Shown here piece by piece: positions 24,098 to 32,415 of a stretch of DNA of 64,000 nt. Within the stretch, counting starts at the first letter, position 1. The number at the start of each line of letters is the position of its first letter. This DNA is from Bacillota bacterium (GTDB lineage: Bacteria; Bacillota; Clostridia; Christensenellales; UMGS416). The stretch spans positions 62,001 to 126,000 of the forward strand of contig JAEZSC010000186.1 of the NCBI GenBank assembly GCA_023422005.1, in the 5' to 3' direction. Both the position numbers and the translations under genes were made by a program. The notes under the pieces were generated by a model. That model saw only the letters and a program-made list of their open reading frames with translations. It was not told the origin of the DNA and ran no database searches.

Positions 24098-24165
24098 ATT
24101 TCGCCACGGCCATTGTTATGCCCGCCGCGATGAACCGGCTGTCGGTAATCGCATTCGTTCGCTTT

Positions 24166-24259
24166 AAGCCCTCTCTCCAGACCTCTCCCCCGAATGGGGG
24201 AGAGGCTTATTTTAGTAAATAGTCCCTCCCCCTTTGGGGGAGGGTGCGGGAGAGGGTTT
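24166..24259 (+). repeat. Interspersed repeat family A, full copy 2
   Basis: Same layout as 15394-15485: outer CCCTCTC/GAGAGGG and two inner hairpins. Loop bases differ between copies while stems are kept. Confidence 0.7.
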
Positions 24260-24294
24260 TAGGATGCTGATGGTAGGACATACTTCCACCCCGC

Positions 24295-25224
24295 TCAGGC
24301 AATTTGCTCGCGTATGGCCAGGGCCAGGCGGGCGCTGGCCAGCGCGTGGCGGGCGTCCAGCTCTGAGGGCAGGCCGTCGGCGCAGCGGCTCACCACATGG
24401 TCGATGGCCGCCTGATAGGGGTGGACCTGCGGCAGACCCAGCGCTGTGCCGCCGTCGGCGGTATAGAGCGTGGTGTGCTTGATGGGCTCCCCGTCGGGGA
24501 ACTGCCCGCGGAATTCCACCGCGGCCCGCTGGAACACCGCGTTAAAGCCTGTGCTGAAGGGGTAGCTTGCCGGCATCATGGAATCGGCGCATACCGAAAC
24601 CAGCGCCTGCCCGCAGCGCGCGCTCGCCTGCACATGGCACTCTGCTGTGTTCTTGCGCACGGCCACAGCCTCGGGCCGCGGCGCTTCGCCGCACAGCCAG
24701 CTCACGAAGTCCAGCTCGTGGATCATCAGGTTGGAGGCGATGGTATCAGCGCCCAGAGGGCCCCAGATGGCCGGCGTTTTGCGCCACAGCTGCAGGCTCA
24801 TCAACTCGCCGTATGTTCCGGACTCCACTGCCTGCTGCACATAACGGTATTCGGGGAAGAACTTGATGAACTGGTCGACGAACACCCGGCGGTCGCTGCG
24901 ATCCAGGATGCGCTGGATGGCTTGGGCGTCGGCGGCGGTGTCGCACAGCGGGGTCTCGCAGAACACGTGCTTGCCGTGGGCCACCGCCCGGCCAATGTAC
25001 TCCGCGTGCAGGCGGTTGGGCAGACAGATGTCCACGAGATCGATGGCGTCATCGCCGAGGGCCAACTCCAGGTCGGTCGTCACGGACACACCCAGGGTAT
25101 CCTTCAGTTCCTGAAGTTTGGCGGAGTTTCTGCCCCACAGCGTGATTCCCTTCACGGCGGGGTTGTTCCTGTACAGCTCTGCGTGGAAAGCGCCGAACCC
25201 GGTGCCCAGTATCAGTACGTTCAT
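24295..25224 (-). CDS. Gfo/Idh/MocA-family protein without EKP lysine
   Basis: This 309-residue protein opens with a dinucleotide-binding Rossmann fold (MNVLILGTGFGAFHAELY) and has the family C-terminal beta-sheet domain. In active members a Lys in the EKP motif at the end of the fourth strand is catalytic. Here the motif reads CETPLC (Glu90-Thr91-Pro92), so that Lys is missing. It may bind NAD(P) without oxidoreductase activity or use another residue. The ATG at 25224 has AAGGAG eight bases upstream; an ATG at 25230 is too close to it. It is divergent from a WYL-type regulator with an operator-like dyad between them. Confidence 0.8.
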   Translation of the reverse strand: MNVLILGTGFGAFHAELYRNNPAVKGITLWGRNSAKLQELKDTLGVSVTTDLELALGDDAIDLVDICLPNRLHAEYIGRAVAHGKHVFCETPLCDTAADAQAIQRILDRSDRRVFVDQFIKFFPEYRYVQQAVESGTYGELMSLQLWRKTPAIWGPLGADTIASNLMIHELDFVSWLCGEAPRPEAVAVRKNTAECHVQASARCGQALVSVCADSMMPASYPFSTGFNAVFQRAAVEFRGQFPDGEPIKHTTLYTADGGTALGLPQVHPYQAAIDHVVSRCADGLPSELDARHALASARLALAIREQIA

Positions 25225-25274
25225 GTTCATTGCTCCTTCCGTGCCCTTTATGGCAAGAGTATACCAACCTATTC

Positions 25275-25303
25275 TTGACATCTGATTGTCATAAAACTAA
25301 GAT
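25275..25303 (+). promoter_or_regulatory. WYL-regulator promoter with overlapping dyad operator
   Basis: TTGACA (25275-25280), 17 bases, TAAGAT (25298-25303). The -35 box lies inside the dyad TGACA-N6-TGTCA (25276-25291), placed to block both this promoter and the divergent Gfo/Idh gene. Autoregulation by the WYL protein is inferred. Confidence 0.6.
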
Positions 25304-25324
25304 CATGGAAAGAAAGCTGAGGGG

Positions 25325-26290
25325 GTGATCCGCACGCGCCTGCACCGTTTGATCGCCATCCTGCTGCTGCTGGAATCCCGAGGGCAGATCAAGGCCGCGG
25401 AGCTGGCCGCGGCGCTGGAGACGTCGCCGCGCACGATCTACCGCGACGTGGACGCGCTGTGCCAGGCCGGCGTGCCGCTCACGGCGACCACCGGGCCCAA
25501 CGGCGGCATCCGCTTCATGCCGGGCTATCACACGGCGCTGAGCTACCTCAAGGGCGAGGACGCGGTGAACCTGTATCTTTCGGGCATCGGCCGGGAGGAT
25601 GGCACGGCGGCGCCCGGCCTGCGCCAGGCGCTGGACCAGCTGGAAAACCTGCTCCCCGGCGAATACGCGCGGGACATCCGTGCGGCCAGGGAGCGTTTCT
25701 ATTTTGACGACACCCCCTGGTGGGGCGACCATCGGGCACCGCCGCATCTGCCCCAGGTGCGCCAGGCTGTGCTGCGGGGGCGCAAGCTGCGCGTGGCCTA
25801 TGCCCGCCCGGGCGGGCAGGCCGTTGACCGCGTGCTGCTGCCCTATGGTCTGGCGGTCAAGGTCATGCAATGGTATCTGGTGGCCGCCAGCGAGGGCAGC
25901 GAGGAGCCACGCACTTACAAGGTGGAGCGCATAACCGACGCCCAGGTGCTGCCGGAAACCTTCGAGCGGCCGCCGGGGTTCGATTTGGAGGTCCATTGGA
26001 AGCGCAGCGTGCAAGCCTTCCGCGCCGAGCGGCGGGCAGCGGAGCAGTACCCCGTGGGGCTGCGGCTGCGGCGGGAGCACGAGGCGCGGCTGCAGCGCCT
26101 GGAGGTTTATACGGTGCAGCGGCTTGGCGACTGGGTGATGGCGGAGGTCAACATGCACAGCTTTGAGCTGGCCCACTGCGAGGCGCTGGAGGCGGCCTGG
26201 TGGGCGGAGGTTCTCTCGCCGGAGGAACTGCGCGCCCATGTGGGCCAACAGCTGCTGGCCTTAGCCGGCGTCTATCGGGTTTGCCCATAA
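25325..26290 (+). CDS. WYL-domain transcriptional regulator
   Basis: This 321-residue regulator has an N-terminal DeoR/HTH_11 helix-turn-helix (IKAAELAAALETSPRTIYRD, about 22-41), then a wing with GPNGGIRFMPGY. A WYL domain in the middle carries YGLAVKVMQWYLVAA, and a WCX-type C-terminal extension follows. WYL domains sense nucleotide-like or nucleic acid ligands. Start is GTG behind GAGGGG; an ATG at 25304 hits a stop. It is divergent from the Gfo/Idh gene and probably represses it through the dyad at 25276-25291. Confidence 0.88.
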   Translation: MIRTRLHRLIAILLLLESRGQIKAAELAAALETSPRTIYRDVDALCQAGVPLTATTGPNGGIRFMPGYHTALSYLKGEDAVNLYLSGIGREDGTAAPGLRQALDQLENLLPGEYARDIRAARERFYFDDTPWWGDHRAPPHLPQVRQAVLRGRKLRVAYARPGGQAVDRVLLPYGLAVKVMQWYLVAASEGSEEPRTYKVERITDAQVLPETFERPPGFDLEVHWKRSVQAFRAERRAAEQYPVGLRLRREHEARLQRLEVYTVQRLGDWVMAEVNMHSFELAHCEALEAAWWAEVLSPEELRAHVGQQLLALAGVYRVCP

Positions 26291-26342
26291 AGCCGGCCCG
26301 CTTTCTGTTGCGAGTCCCTGTTGGCCGCCCGTCTTCTTCACA

Positions 26343-26371
26343 TTGCATAAAATCCCCCCCGGTGCTAAAAT
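26343..26371 (+). promoter_or_regulatory. Promoter of the nadABC operon
   Basis: TTGCAT (26343-26348), 17 bases, TAAAAT (26366-26371). Transcription should start near 26378, giving a leader of about 60 bases. No clear NiaR or NrtR site was recognised. Confidence 0.6.
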
Positions 26372-26439
26372 TGACTTTAAAACGCGCGGGTGGCTACCGC
26401 CGTCGGCGCGGCTGAAACCATGGAAAGAGCGGTGGTTCC

Positions 26440-27345
26440 ATGCCAACCATTGTAGAGCAAATACAGGAACTCAAAAAGCAGCGCAACGCTGTAATTCTGG
26501 CCCACTATTACCAGCAGCCCGAGGTGCAGGACATCGCCGATTTCGTCGGTGATTCCTTCGATCTTTCCCGTCGCGCCAGCACCGTGCAGGCCGACGTCAT
26601 CGTGTTCTGCGGCGTGTTCTTTATGGCCGAGAGCGCCAAGATATTAAACCCCACGCGCACGGTGCTGCTGCCGGTGCTGGCCGCCGGCTGCCCCATGGCC
26701 GATATGGTGACGCCCGAGGACGTGCTGGAGCTGCGCAGGAAATACCCCGACGCCGCCGTCGTGTGCTATGTGAACTCCTCCGCCGCCGTGAAGGCCGAGT
26801 GCGACGTGTGCTGCACGAGCTCCAACGCCGTGAAGATCGTCAAGAGCCTGCCCCAGCGTCGCATCTTGTTCGTGCCGGACCGCAACCTGGGCCACTATGT
26901 GTCGCGCTTTGTTCCCGAGAAGGAGATCATACCCTTCGCGGGCTTCTGCCCCACCCACGAGCGCGTGACCGCCGAGGACGTGGCCGCCGCCCGGGCCGCC
27001 CGCCCCGGCGCGCAGGTGCTGGTGCACCCCGAGTGCCCGCCGGCGGTTGTGGACGCCGCGGATTTTGCCGGCAGCACCGCGCAGATCCTGCAATACGCGA
27101 CGCAATCCGCCGCCACAGAATTCATCATAGGCACCGAGCAGGGCATCCTGCACCGCCTGCAGGGGCAAAACCCGGACAAGAAGTTCTATCTGCTGAGCCC
27201 CCGGCTGTTCTGCGTCAACATGAAGAAGACGGGACTGCAGGACGTGCTGGCGGCGCTGCAGACCAACACCAACCAAATCGAGCTGGACGAGGCCGTGGCC
27301 GGCCGCGCCCGTGGCTGCCTGCAGCGCATGCTGGAGTTGGCCTGA
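26440..27345 (+). CDS. nadA: Quinolinate synthase
   Basis: NadA condenses iminoaspartate with dihydroxyacetone phosphate to quinolinate, using a [4Fe-4S] cluster. The 301-residue protein has the three cluster cysteines at the expected places: Cys84 (AAGCPMADMV), Cys170 (AGFCPTH) and Cys258 (LFCVNMKKT). The N-terminal AVILAHYYQQPEVQDIADF and GDSFDLSR strings are family signatures, as is HPECPP. It is the first gene of nadA-nadB-nadC; nadB starts 14 bases downstream. The ribosome binding site is modest (GGTGG four bases before the ATG). Confidence 0.97.
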   Translation: MPTIVEQIQELKKQRNAVILAHYYQQPEVQDIADFVGDSFDLSRRASTVQADVIVFCGVFFMAESAKILNPTRTVLLPVLAAGCPMADMVTPEDVLELRRKYPDAAVVCYVNSSAAVKAECDVCCTSSNAVKIVKSLPQRRILFVPDRNLGHYVSRFVPEKEIIPFAGFCPTHERVTAEDVAAARAARPGAQVLVHPECPPAVVDAADFAGSTAQILQYATQSAATEFIIGTEQGILHRLQGQNPDKKFYLLSPRLFCVNMKKTGLQDVLAALQTNTNQIELDEAVAGRARGCLQRMLELA

Positions 27346-27358
27346 TGGGAGTTTTTTT

Positions 27359-28909
27359 GTGAGAAGATATGCCTATGAAGGGGATCTTTCCGAACTGCCC
27401 CGGGAGGAGTTCGACGTCGTCATAGAGGGCTGCGGCATCGCCGGTATGTACGCCGCGCTGAACCTGGATGAGAGGCTGAAGGTCGCGCTGCTCAACAAGT
27501 CCGGCATGGAGATCAGCAATTCCATGTATGCCCAGGGCGGCATCGCCGCGGTGATCAATGCCGACGACAACGCCGACAACCACTTTGCCGACACGCTGGA
27601 AGCCGGCGCGCACCTGTGCGACCCGGCGGCGGTGCGGGTGCTGGTGGAAGAAGGCCCCGGGGACATCCGTTCGCTGGTGGCCATGGGCGTGCCCTTCGAC
27701 CGGGAAGAGGACGGCACGCTGCACACGACCCGCGAGGGCGCCCACCACCACAACCGCATCGTGCATTGCGGCGGCGACGCCACTGGCTTCGGCGTGAGCT
27801 CCCGGCTGGCGCAGCTGGTGCAGAGCCGGCCCAACATAGCCGTGCGCAACCACGCGTGCCTGGCCGATGTGCTCACCGGTGACGACGGCGCCGTGGCCGG
27901 CGCGCTGGTGCTGGAAGGCGGTGCTCTCAGGGTGTATGCCGCTGCGGCGGTCATCGTCGCTTCCGGCGGCATCGGCCGCGTGTATCGCAACAGCACCAAC
28001 GCTCGCAGCGCCACCGGCGACGGCATCGCCGCGAGCCTGCGGGCCGGCGCGGTCCTCAAAGACATGGAGTTTGTGCAGTTCCACCCCACAGCGCTGATCC
28101 ACCCCGACGACACCGGGCGGTTCTTTTTGATCTCCGAAGCGCTGCGGGGCGAGGGAGCCGTGCTGCGCAACCGGCGATGGGAGCGTTTCATGCAGGGTGT
28201 GCACCCGCTGGCCGACCTGGCCCCCCGCGACATTGTGACCCGCGCCATCATCGCCGAGATGCGCCGTTATGACCTGCCCCATGTGTATCTGGACATCACG
28301 GCGCGTCCCCGCTCGTTCCTGAGCGCCCGCTTCCCGACAATCTACGAGGAATGCATGCGCCGCGGCATCGACATCGCCAAGGACTGGATTCCCGTAATCC
28401 CCGTGCAGCACTACACCATGGGCGGCATCCGCACCGATACCGATGGCTGCACCAACGTGCCCGGCCTGTATGCCTGCGGCGAGGCCGCCTGCACCGGTGT
28501 GCACGGCGCCAATCGGCTGGCCAGCAACTCGCTGTTGGAATGCCTGGTGTTCAGCCGGAGGGCGGCCCAGCACATAGGCAGCGCCCCTTGGCGCGCCCCG
28601 CGGGTGCCCGAGCGCACCGGCGATGCCCCGGCGCGCTCCACCGCCCAGGATCTGGACGCAGTGCGCACCGAAATACGCGGCCTTATGACCCGCAAGGGCG
28701 GCATCCTGCGCAACCGTGCCGGCTTGACCGAAGCGCTCGCCCGCATCGAGGATCTGCTGGGTATGCTGGGCGAGGCCTCAATGGGTACCGTAAAGAGCCT
28801 GGAGACCTGGAACATGGCGCTGTGCGCCCGCGAGGTGCTGGTGGCCGCGCTGGCCAGGCCCAAGAGCGTGGGAGCTCATTATAGAGACGACGAGGAGGAG
28901 CAGTCATGA
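27359..28909 (+). CDS. nadB: L-aspartate oxidase
   Basis: NadB oxidises L-aspartate to iminoaspartate with FAD, passing it to NadA; under anaerobic conditions fumarate can be the acceptor. At 516 residues it shows the FAD motif GCGIAG (24-29), EGAHHHNRIVHCGGDATG, the active-site region around MGGIRTDTDG, and NRLASNSLLECLVF. Start taken as GTG at 27359, with GGGAG seven bases upstream just after the nadA stop; the frame extends back into nadA. The last codons overlap nadC as ATGA. Confidence 0.95.
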   Translation: MRRYAYEGDLSELPREEFDVVIEGCGIAGMYAALNLDERLKVALLNKSGMEISNSMYAQGGIAAVINADDNADNHFADTLEAGAHLCDPAAVRVLVEEGPGDIRSLVAMGVPFDREEDGTLHTTREGAHHHNRIVHCGGDATGFGVSSRLAQLVQSRPNIAVRNHACLADVLTGDDGAVAGALVLEGGALRVYAAAAVIVASGGIGRVYRNSTNARSATGDGIAASLRAGAVLKDMEFVQFHPTALIHPDDTGRFFLISEALRGEGAVLRNRRWERFMQGVHPLADLAPRDIVTRAIIAEMRRYDLPHVYLDITARPRSFLSARFPTIYEECMRRGIDIAKDWIPVIPVQHYTMGGIRTDTDGCTNVPGLYACGEAACTGVHGANRLASNSLLECLVFSRRAAQHIGSAPWRAPRVPERTGDAPARSTAQDLDAVRTEIRGLMTRKGGILRNRAGLTEALARIEDLLGMLGEASMGTVKSLETWNMALCAREVLVAALARPKSVGAHYRDDEEEQS

Positions 28910-29754
28910 TCGACAACCTGGCCCTGGATGAACTGATCGACCGGGCGCTGGCAGAGGATTGGGGCACCGGCGACATCACAACGCTGTGCACCGTGGCCGC
29001 CGGCCGCGAGATTTCCGGGCGCTTTTTGGCCAAGGAGTCCGGCGTCGTGTGTGGCCTTTCGGTCGTGGAGCGCGTGTTCCGCAAGCTGGACGCCACCGTG
29101 GTCTTCGCGCCCCAGACCCGCGACGGGCAGGCGGTGGAAAAGGGGACCGTGCTGGCCCACATCAGCGGCGATGCCCGCGCCATCCTCGTGGGCGAACGCA
29201 CGGCTCTCAACTTCCTGCAGCGCCTAAGCGGTATCGCCACGCGTACGGCCCATGCCGTGGCTGCTGTGGCCGGCACCCATGCCCGCATCACCGACACCCG
29301 CAAGACCACGCCCGGCCTGCGGGTGCTGGAGAAATACGCCGTGCGCTGCGGCGGCGGCTCCAACCACCGCTTCAACCTGTCCGACGGCGTGCTCATTAAG
29401 GACAACCACATCGCCGCCGCCGGCGGCATCACCGCCGCGGTGCGTGCCGCCCGCGCCCAGGCCCCCCACACGCTCAAGATAGAGGTGGAGGTTGAGGACT
29501 TCGCCATGCTGGACGAAGCCCTGGCCGCCGGTGCGGACATCATCATGCTGGACAACATGGATCTGGAGACCATGGCCCAGGCCGTGGCCCGCGTGGCCGG
29601 CCGCGCTCTGGTGGAGGCCAGCGGCAACATGGGCGACAAGGACGAGAGCGCCCTGCGGGCCGTGGCCGAAACCGGCGTGGATCTGATTTCCATCGGCGCG
29701 CTCACGCACACGGTCAAAGCCATGGACATCAGCCTGCGGTTTGATAAGGTTTAG
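28906..29754 (+). CDS. nadC: Nicotinate-nucleotide pyrophosphorylase (QPRTase)
   Basis: NadC converts quinolinate and PRPP to nicotinate mononucleotide, CO2 and pyrophosphate. The 282-residue protein has EDWGTGDIT at the N-terminus, the conserved substrate-binding stretch [25 protein letters not shown] and [11 protein letters not shown], then the C-terminal EVEVE and EASGNM strands with [11 protein letters not shown]. It is translationally coupled to nadB by the ATGA overlap and ends the operon. No terminator was found directly after it. Confidence 0.97.
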   Translation: MIDNLALDELIDRALAEDWGTGDITTLCTVAAGREISGRFLAKESGVVCGLSVVERVFRKLDATVVFAPQTRDGQAVEKGTVLAHISGDARAILVGERTALNFLQRLSGIATRTAHAVAAVAGTHARITDTRKTTPGLRVLEKYAVRCGGGSNHRFNLSDGVLIKDNHIAAAGGITAAVRAARAQAPHTLKIEVEVEDFAMLDEALAAGADIIMLDNMDLETMAQAVARVAGRALVEASGNMGDKDESALRAVAETGVDLISIGALTHTVKAMDISLRFDKV

Positions 29755-29799
29755 CCGGTTCCCCAAAGTGCTCTCCGCAATGATTTGGAGGTGCTTATT

Positions 29800-30420
29800 A
29801 TGAAGAACATCATCATTGCCGGCCCGAGTAGGGCCGGCAAATCAACACTAGCGAGAAAACTTAACGAAGAACTGAACTGTTTCGTCATCAGCCTCGACAA
29901 ACTTGTCGCCACGTTTCAAGGGGCATATCCACAACTGGATATTCGGCTTAATTGGGATAGAGAGAAGACCACAGACAATTTAGCGCCGTTCCTTGGCCAT
30001 TTTCTTGGTATGTTTGCCTCGGCCGATGGGCGCGGACTGCTGCCGTACAGCCATGGCGCTGTAAAAGGAAACAGGTTTGTGATGGAAGGGGGGTACTTTG
30101 ATTTTGAGCAAATATCGACTATTCTGAAAACGTATGGAATGCAAGATTTAAAAGACAATTTTTTGCTTATTGGATTGGTGCAAAACAAAAAAACCGTTGA
30201 TGAGTTCGTAAGCGATTTCAGGAAATACGATACGGTAGAGGATTGGACATACAATTTTAGCGAGGATGATCTACGAGCTGTTGCTGAAGATGCCATTTCA
30301 TTCAGCCGATCCATGACCGATCATCTGGTGAAATACGGCTTTGCGATTTATGATACGTCCACGGACCGTGCGCGGGTTTTGGAACAGATACTAGAAGACA
30401 TCCAATCGGAATTGGCATAA
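29800..30420 (+). CDS. P-loop kinase-like protein
   Basis: This 206-residue protein starts with a P-loop (IIIAGPSRAGKST, Walker A residues 8-15) and a nucleoside-kinase-like order of strands: CFVISLDKLVATFQG, a FVMEGGYFDFEQ region and FLLIGLVQNKK. It resembles the AAA_18/zeta-toxin or adenylate-kinase-like group. Substrate unknown. Start at ATG 29800, six bases after GGAGGTG. Base composition is clearly less GC-rich than nadC before it, hinting at transfer. Confidence 0.7.
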   Translation: MKNIIIAGPSRAGKSTLARKLNEELNCFVISLDKLVATFQGAYPQLDIRLNWDREKTTDNLAPFLGHFLGMFASADGRGLLPYSHGAVKGNRFVMEGGYFDFEQISTILKTYGMQDLKDNFLLIGLVQNKKTVDEFVSDFRKYDTVEDWTYNFSEDDLRAVAEDAISFSRSMTDHLVKYGFAIYDTSTDRARVLEQILEDIQSELA

Positions 30421-30482
30421 CACAGCCTTGGCGCAGCTGCCGCAGCCAACTGCCTTAGGGCTTCTCTGCCATACATGCCGCC

Positions 30483-31307
30483 TTACCTCTTCGCCTGGCA
30501 TTTGGGGCAGAACGCGATAACGCCTCCGACGGATACCTTCTCCAAAGGATCGCCGCAAACCGGACAGGGCTGACCAATGTGCTTGCGTTCGGACATCGCC
30601 CGATAGCCGCCCGGTTGGCCGTACAGGTCATATTCCGAAGATCGCCCGCCGGCTTCGCAAGCTCTGGCTAACACGTCACGCATGGCACTAAAAACCCTTT
30701 CATGCGCGCCATCGTCCAGTTTACCGATGTGGGTGGAAGGATGCATTCCCGCGTGCAGCAGGATTTCTCCCGCGAATGTGCTCATGATCCCCGCTATGCT
30801 TTTGGTAAGATAGATTTTGACAGCCTGTTTCGGGTCCTCCATGTGGCCCTTCACAAAAGCCAGATACTCCTGGAACGAACCGCCCATCGGCTGAAAGCGC
30901 ATCGCATCCGTGTTTCGCGTGAGCATGTCCCACGCCGCGTGGTCAATCACATCCACGCCATACGACCATAGCATAACGGAATAGGTCAGGCTGCTTCCAT
31001 CCGAAAAGGTGAAACGGAAGTTGTATTTGTCGGGCCGTTGGACGGCGCTGTCCTGATAGAGTATTTTACCCCCGCCCTGCCGAAAGAGGATTCCATGCCC
31101 GTTGTCCAGCACGATGAAAATGTCCGGCGCGTGATATACGATATCCGTGACGGTTCCTCCAACCGACCGGGGATAGCGCTCCACAGCGCCTTCCGGGTTG
31201 AAGATGTTCGCGTTTGGATTGACATATTCGCCGCCGGTGACCGATTTCCCAAGAATGGATTCCTTCAACTGCCGTGCGATTGTATAGGATTCGGGATATT
31301 CGAGCAT
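30483..31307 (-). CDS. Fpg/Nei-family protein with altered N-terminus
   Basis: This protein of 274 residues resembles formamidopyrimidine-DNA glycosylase/endonuclease VIII: a beta-rich N-domain, a helix-two-turn-helix region (LTKSIAGIMSTFAGEILLHAG) and a C-terminal zinc finger with C-x2-C...C-x2-C (CPVCG and CPKC). The catalytic N-terminal Pro of the family is missing. The start reads MLEYPE instead of MPELPE, although the Glu at the next position is kept. A GGAGGG site seven bases upstream fixes this start, so the change is not an annotation artefact. Similar MLE/MIE-starting proteins occur in Firmicutes, from memory. It may be a lesion binder or use another nucleophile. Confidence 0.82.
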   Translation of the reverse strand: MLEYPESYTIARQLKESILGKSVTGGEYVNPNANIFNPEGAVERYPRSVGGTVTDIVYHAPDIFIVLDNGHGILFRQGGGKILYQDSAVQRPDKYNFRFTFSDGSSLTYSVMLWSYGVDVIDHAAWDMLTRNTDAMRFQPMGGSFQEYLAFVKGHMEDPKQAVKIYLTKSIAGIMSTFAGEILLHAGMHPSTHIGKLDDGAHERVFSAMRDVLARACEAGGRSSEYDLYGQPGGYRAMSERKHIGQPCPVCGDPLEKVSVGGVIAFCPKCQAKR

Positions 31308-31512
31308 AGGAAGTCCCTCCTCTGTGTGATGGAACCATCTTATCACTTGACGTTGCGGCAGAGTCAAGGGCATATTTCGGCTTTTGGGCCTGACCTGCCC
31401 CGCGGGGAGCAAACCAACGGCTCCATCTGGCCGATGGATATGATAAAATGAAAGCTGGATACAGTCTGTTGTATGATGGCCGGCTGCCGTTCTTCCTGGG
31501 AGGGATGCAGAG

Positions 31513-31947
31513 GTGGAACATGAAATCATCTATCAAATGAGTTCGCTGGATAATTTGCGCACCATTGAAACGGCGAATGTCCGCTGGTTGGAGTATCACG
31601 AAGATTATAATTTGTTTTGCCGCCATTTGCAGGCTTGCGATCAGAAACCTGTCACAGAGGAACAATGGCGTTCATTTCGGGATGAAGGCACCACCTATTG
31701 CGGGCTGATCCTGGAGGGCGAAATGGTGGCCAGAGCCGCGGTGGAGAGGTATAGCGATACTGCTTGGGAGACCGCGGATGTCCGGGTCGTCAGGAGCGAA
31801 AGAAACAAAGGGCATGCCAAGCAAGTGGTTTGCTTTGTGACGAAGTACATCTTGCTGAATGGCCGCATGGCCACCTGCCGCACGTTGGAAAGCAATCTCG
31901 CCATGAAGAAAGTCATTCAATCCACCGGATTCACCTTGAAACAATAG
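31513..31947 (+). CDS. GNAT-like N-acetyltransferase
   Basis: This 144-residue protein starts at GTG with GGGAGGG about ten bases upstream. The C-terminal half has the GNAT core: CGLILEGEMVARAAVERY (strands 2-3), then TADVRVVRSERNKGHAKQV with the acetyl-CoA loop RNKGHAKQ in place of the standard Q/RxxGxG/A, and LESNLAMKKVIQSTGF near the end. The N-terminal 45 residues vary. Acceptor unknown. Divergent from the Nei-like gene and of similar moderate GC content. Confidence 0.72.
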   Translation: MEHEIIYQMSSLDNLRTIETANVRWLEYHEDYNLFCRHLQACDQKPVTEEQWRSFRDEGTTYCGLILEGEMVARAAVERYSDTAWETADVRVVRSERNKGHAKQVVCFVTKYILLNGRMATCRTLESNLAMKKVIQSTGFTLKQ

Positions 31948-31976
31948 GCAGAGACATTAGGAGAGGGGAGACTGCC

Positions 31977-32306
31977 ATGAAGATCACCATCGAAAAGAAC
32001 CTTGTGACCCTACGCCCGGAGGGCGACGAAGAGCGCGCCAAGACCGAACTGCTGTGGAAGATCCTCATCGACTGCGTGAACCAGACCCGCAAACTGGCCC
32101 CGGTGGGCGAATATGCGCCGGCCAAGGGCAAGCTGGAGGCAGCCTTTGCCATAGAGGGCTACGACGGCAACCCCCAGCCCTACCTGGAGGTGCGGGCCCC
32201 CCGCGACTGCCGCGTCTATTGCGTCACATGCAACCGCATAGAGGACATCAAGGCCGGCGACCCCATTCCGCTGTGCTGCGGCAAACGCATGGAGATTGTG
32301 GACTAA
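31977..32306 (+). CDS. Small protein with C-terminal zinc-ribbon-like cysteines
   Basis: This is a protein of 109 residues that I do not recognise. It has a charged N-terminal half (MKITIEKNLVTLRPEGDEER; KTELLWKILIDCVNQTRKLA). A beta-rich segment follows, then a Cys group YCVTCNRIEDIKAGDPIPL CCG, giving C-x2-C and CC about 18 residues later, which could hold a metal. GGGGAG lies six bases upstream of the ATG. It follows the GNAT gene by 29 bases. Confidence 0.6.
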   Translation: MKITIEKNLVTLRPEGDEERAKTELLWKILIDCVNQTRKLAPVGEYAPAKGKLEAAFAIEGYDGNPQPYLEVRAPRDCRVYCVTCNRIEDIKAGDPIPLCCGKRMEIVD

Positions 32307-32363
32307 GACCCGCGGTTTTGAGACGCCGGAACGGACAGTTGACCAAATAGATATGGGAACCTC

Positions 32364-32399
32364 AATCGTTCTTTGTTATAATTCTGACAAAGAACGATT
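32364..32399 (+). promoter_or_regulatory. Extended -10 promoter inside a perfect 13-bp dyad
   Basis: AATCGTTCTTTGT (32364-32376) and its exact complement ACAAAGAACGATT (32387-32399) flank TATAATTCTG. The -10 box TATAAT (32377-32382) has TG-T before it (extended -10). Only the right arm would be transcribed, so this is an operator rather than an RNA hairpin. A dimeric repressor binding here would cover the -10 box of the ABC exporter operon. Confidence 0.75.
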
Positions 32400-32415
32400 T
32401 AGTATGGAGGGACCT

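Noticed and set aside
26440..29754. NiaR or NrtR operator before nadABC
   Set aside because: I looked for a clear dyad between 26371 and 26440 and did not find one that I could defend.
30483..31529. Longer start for the Nei-like protein at 31529
   Set aside because: The extra 74 residues overlap the start of the divergent GNAT gene and lack a ribosome binding site; GGAGGG supports 31307.
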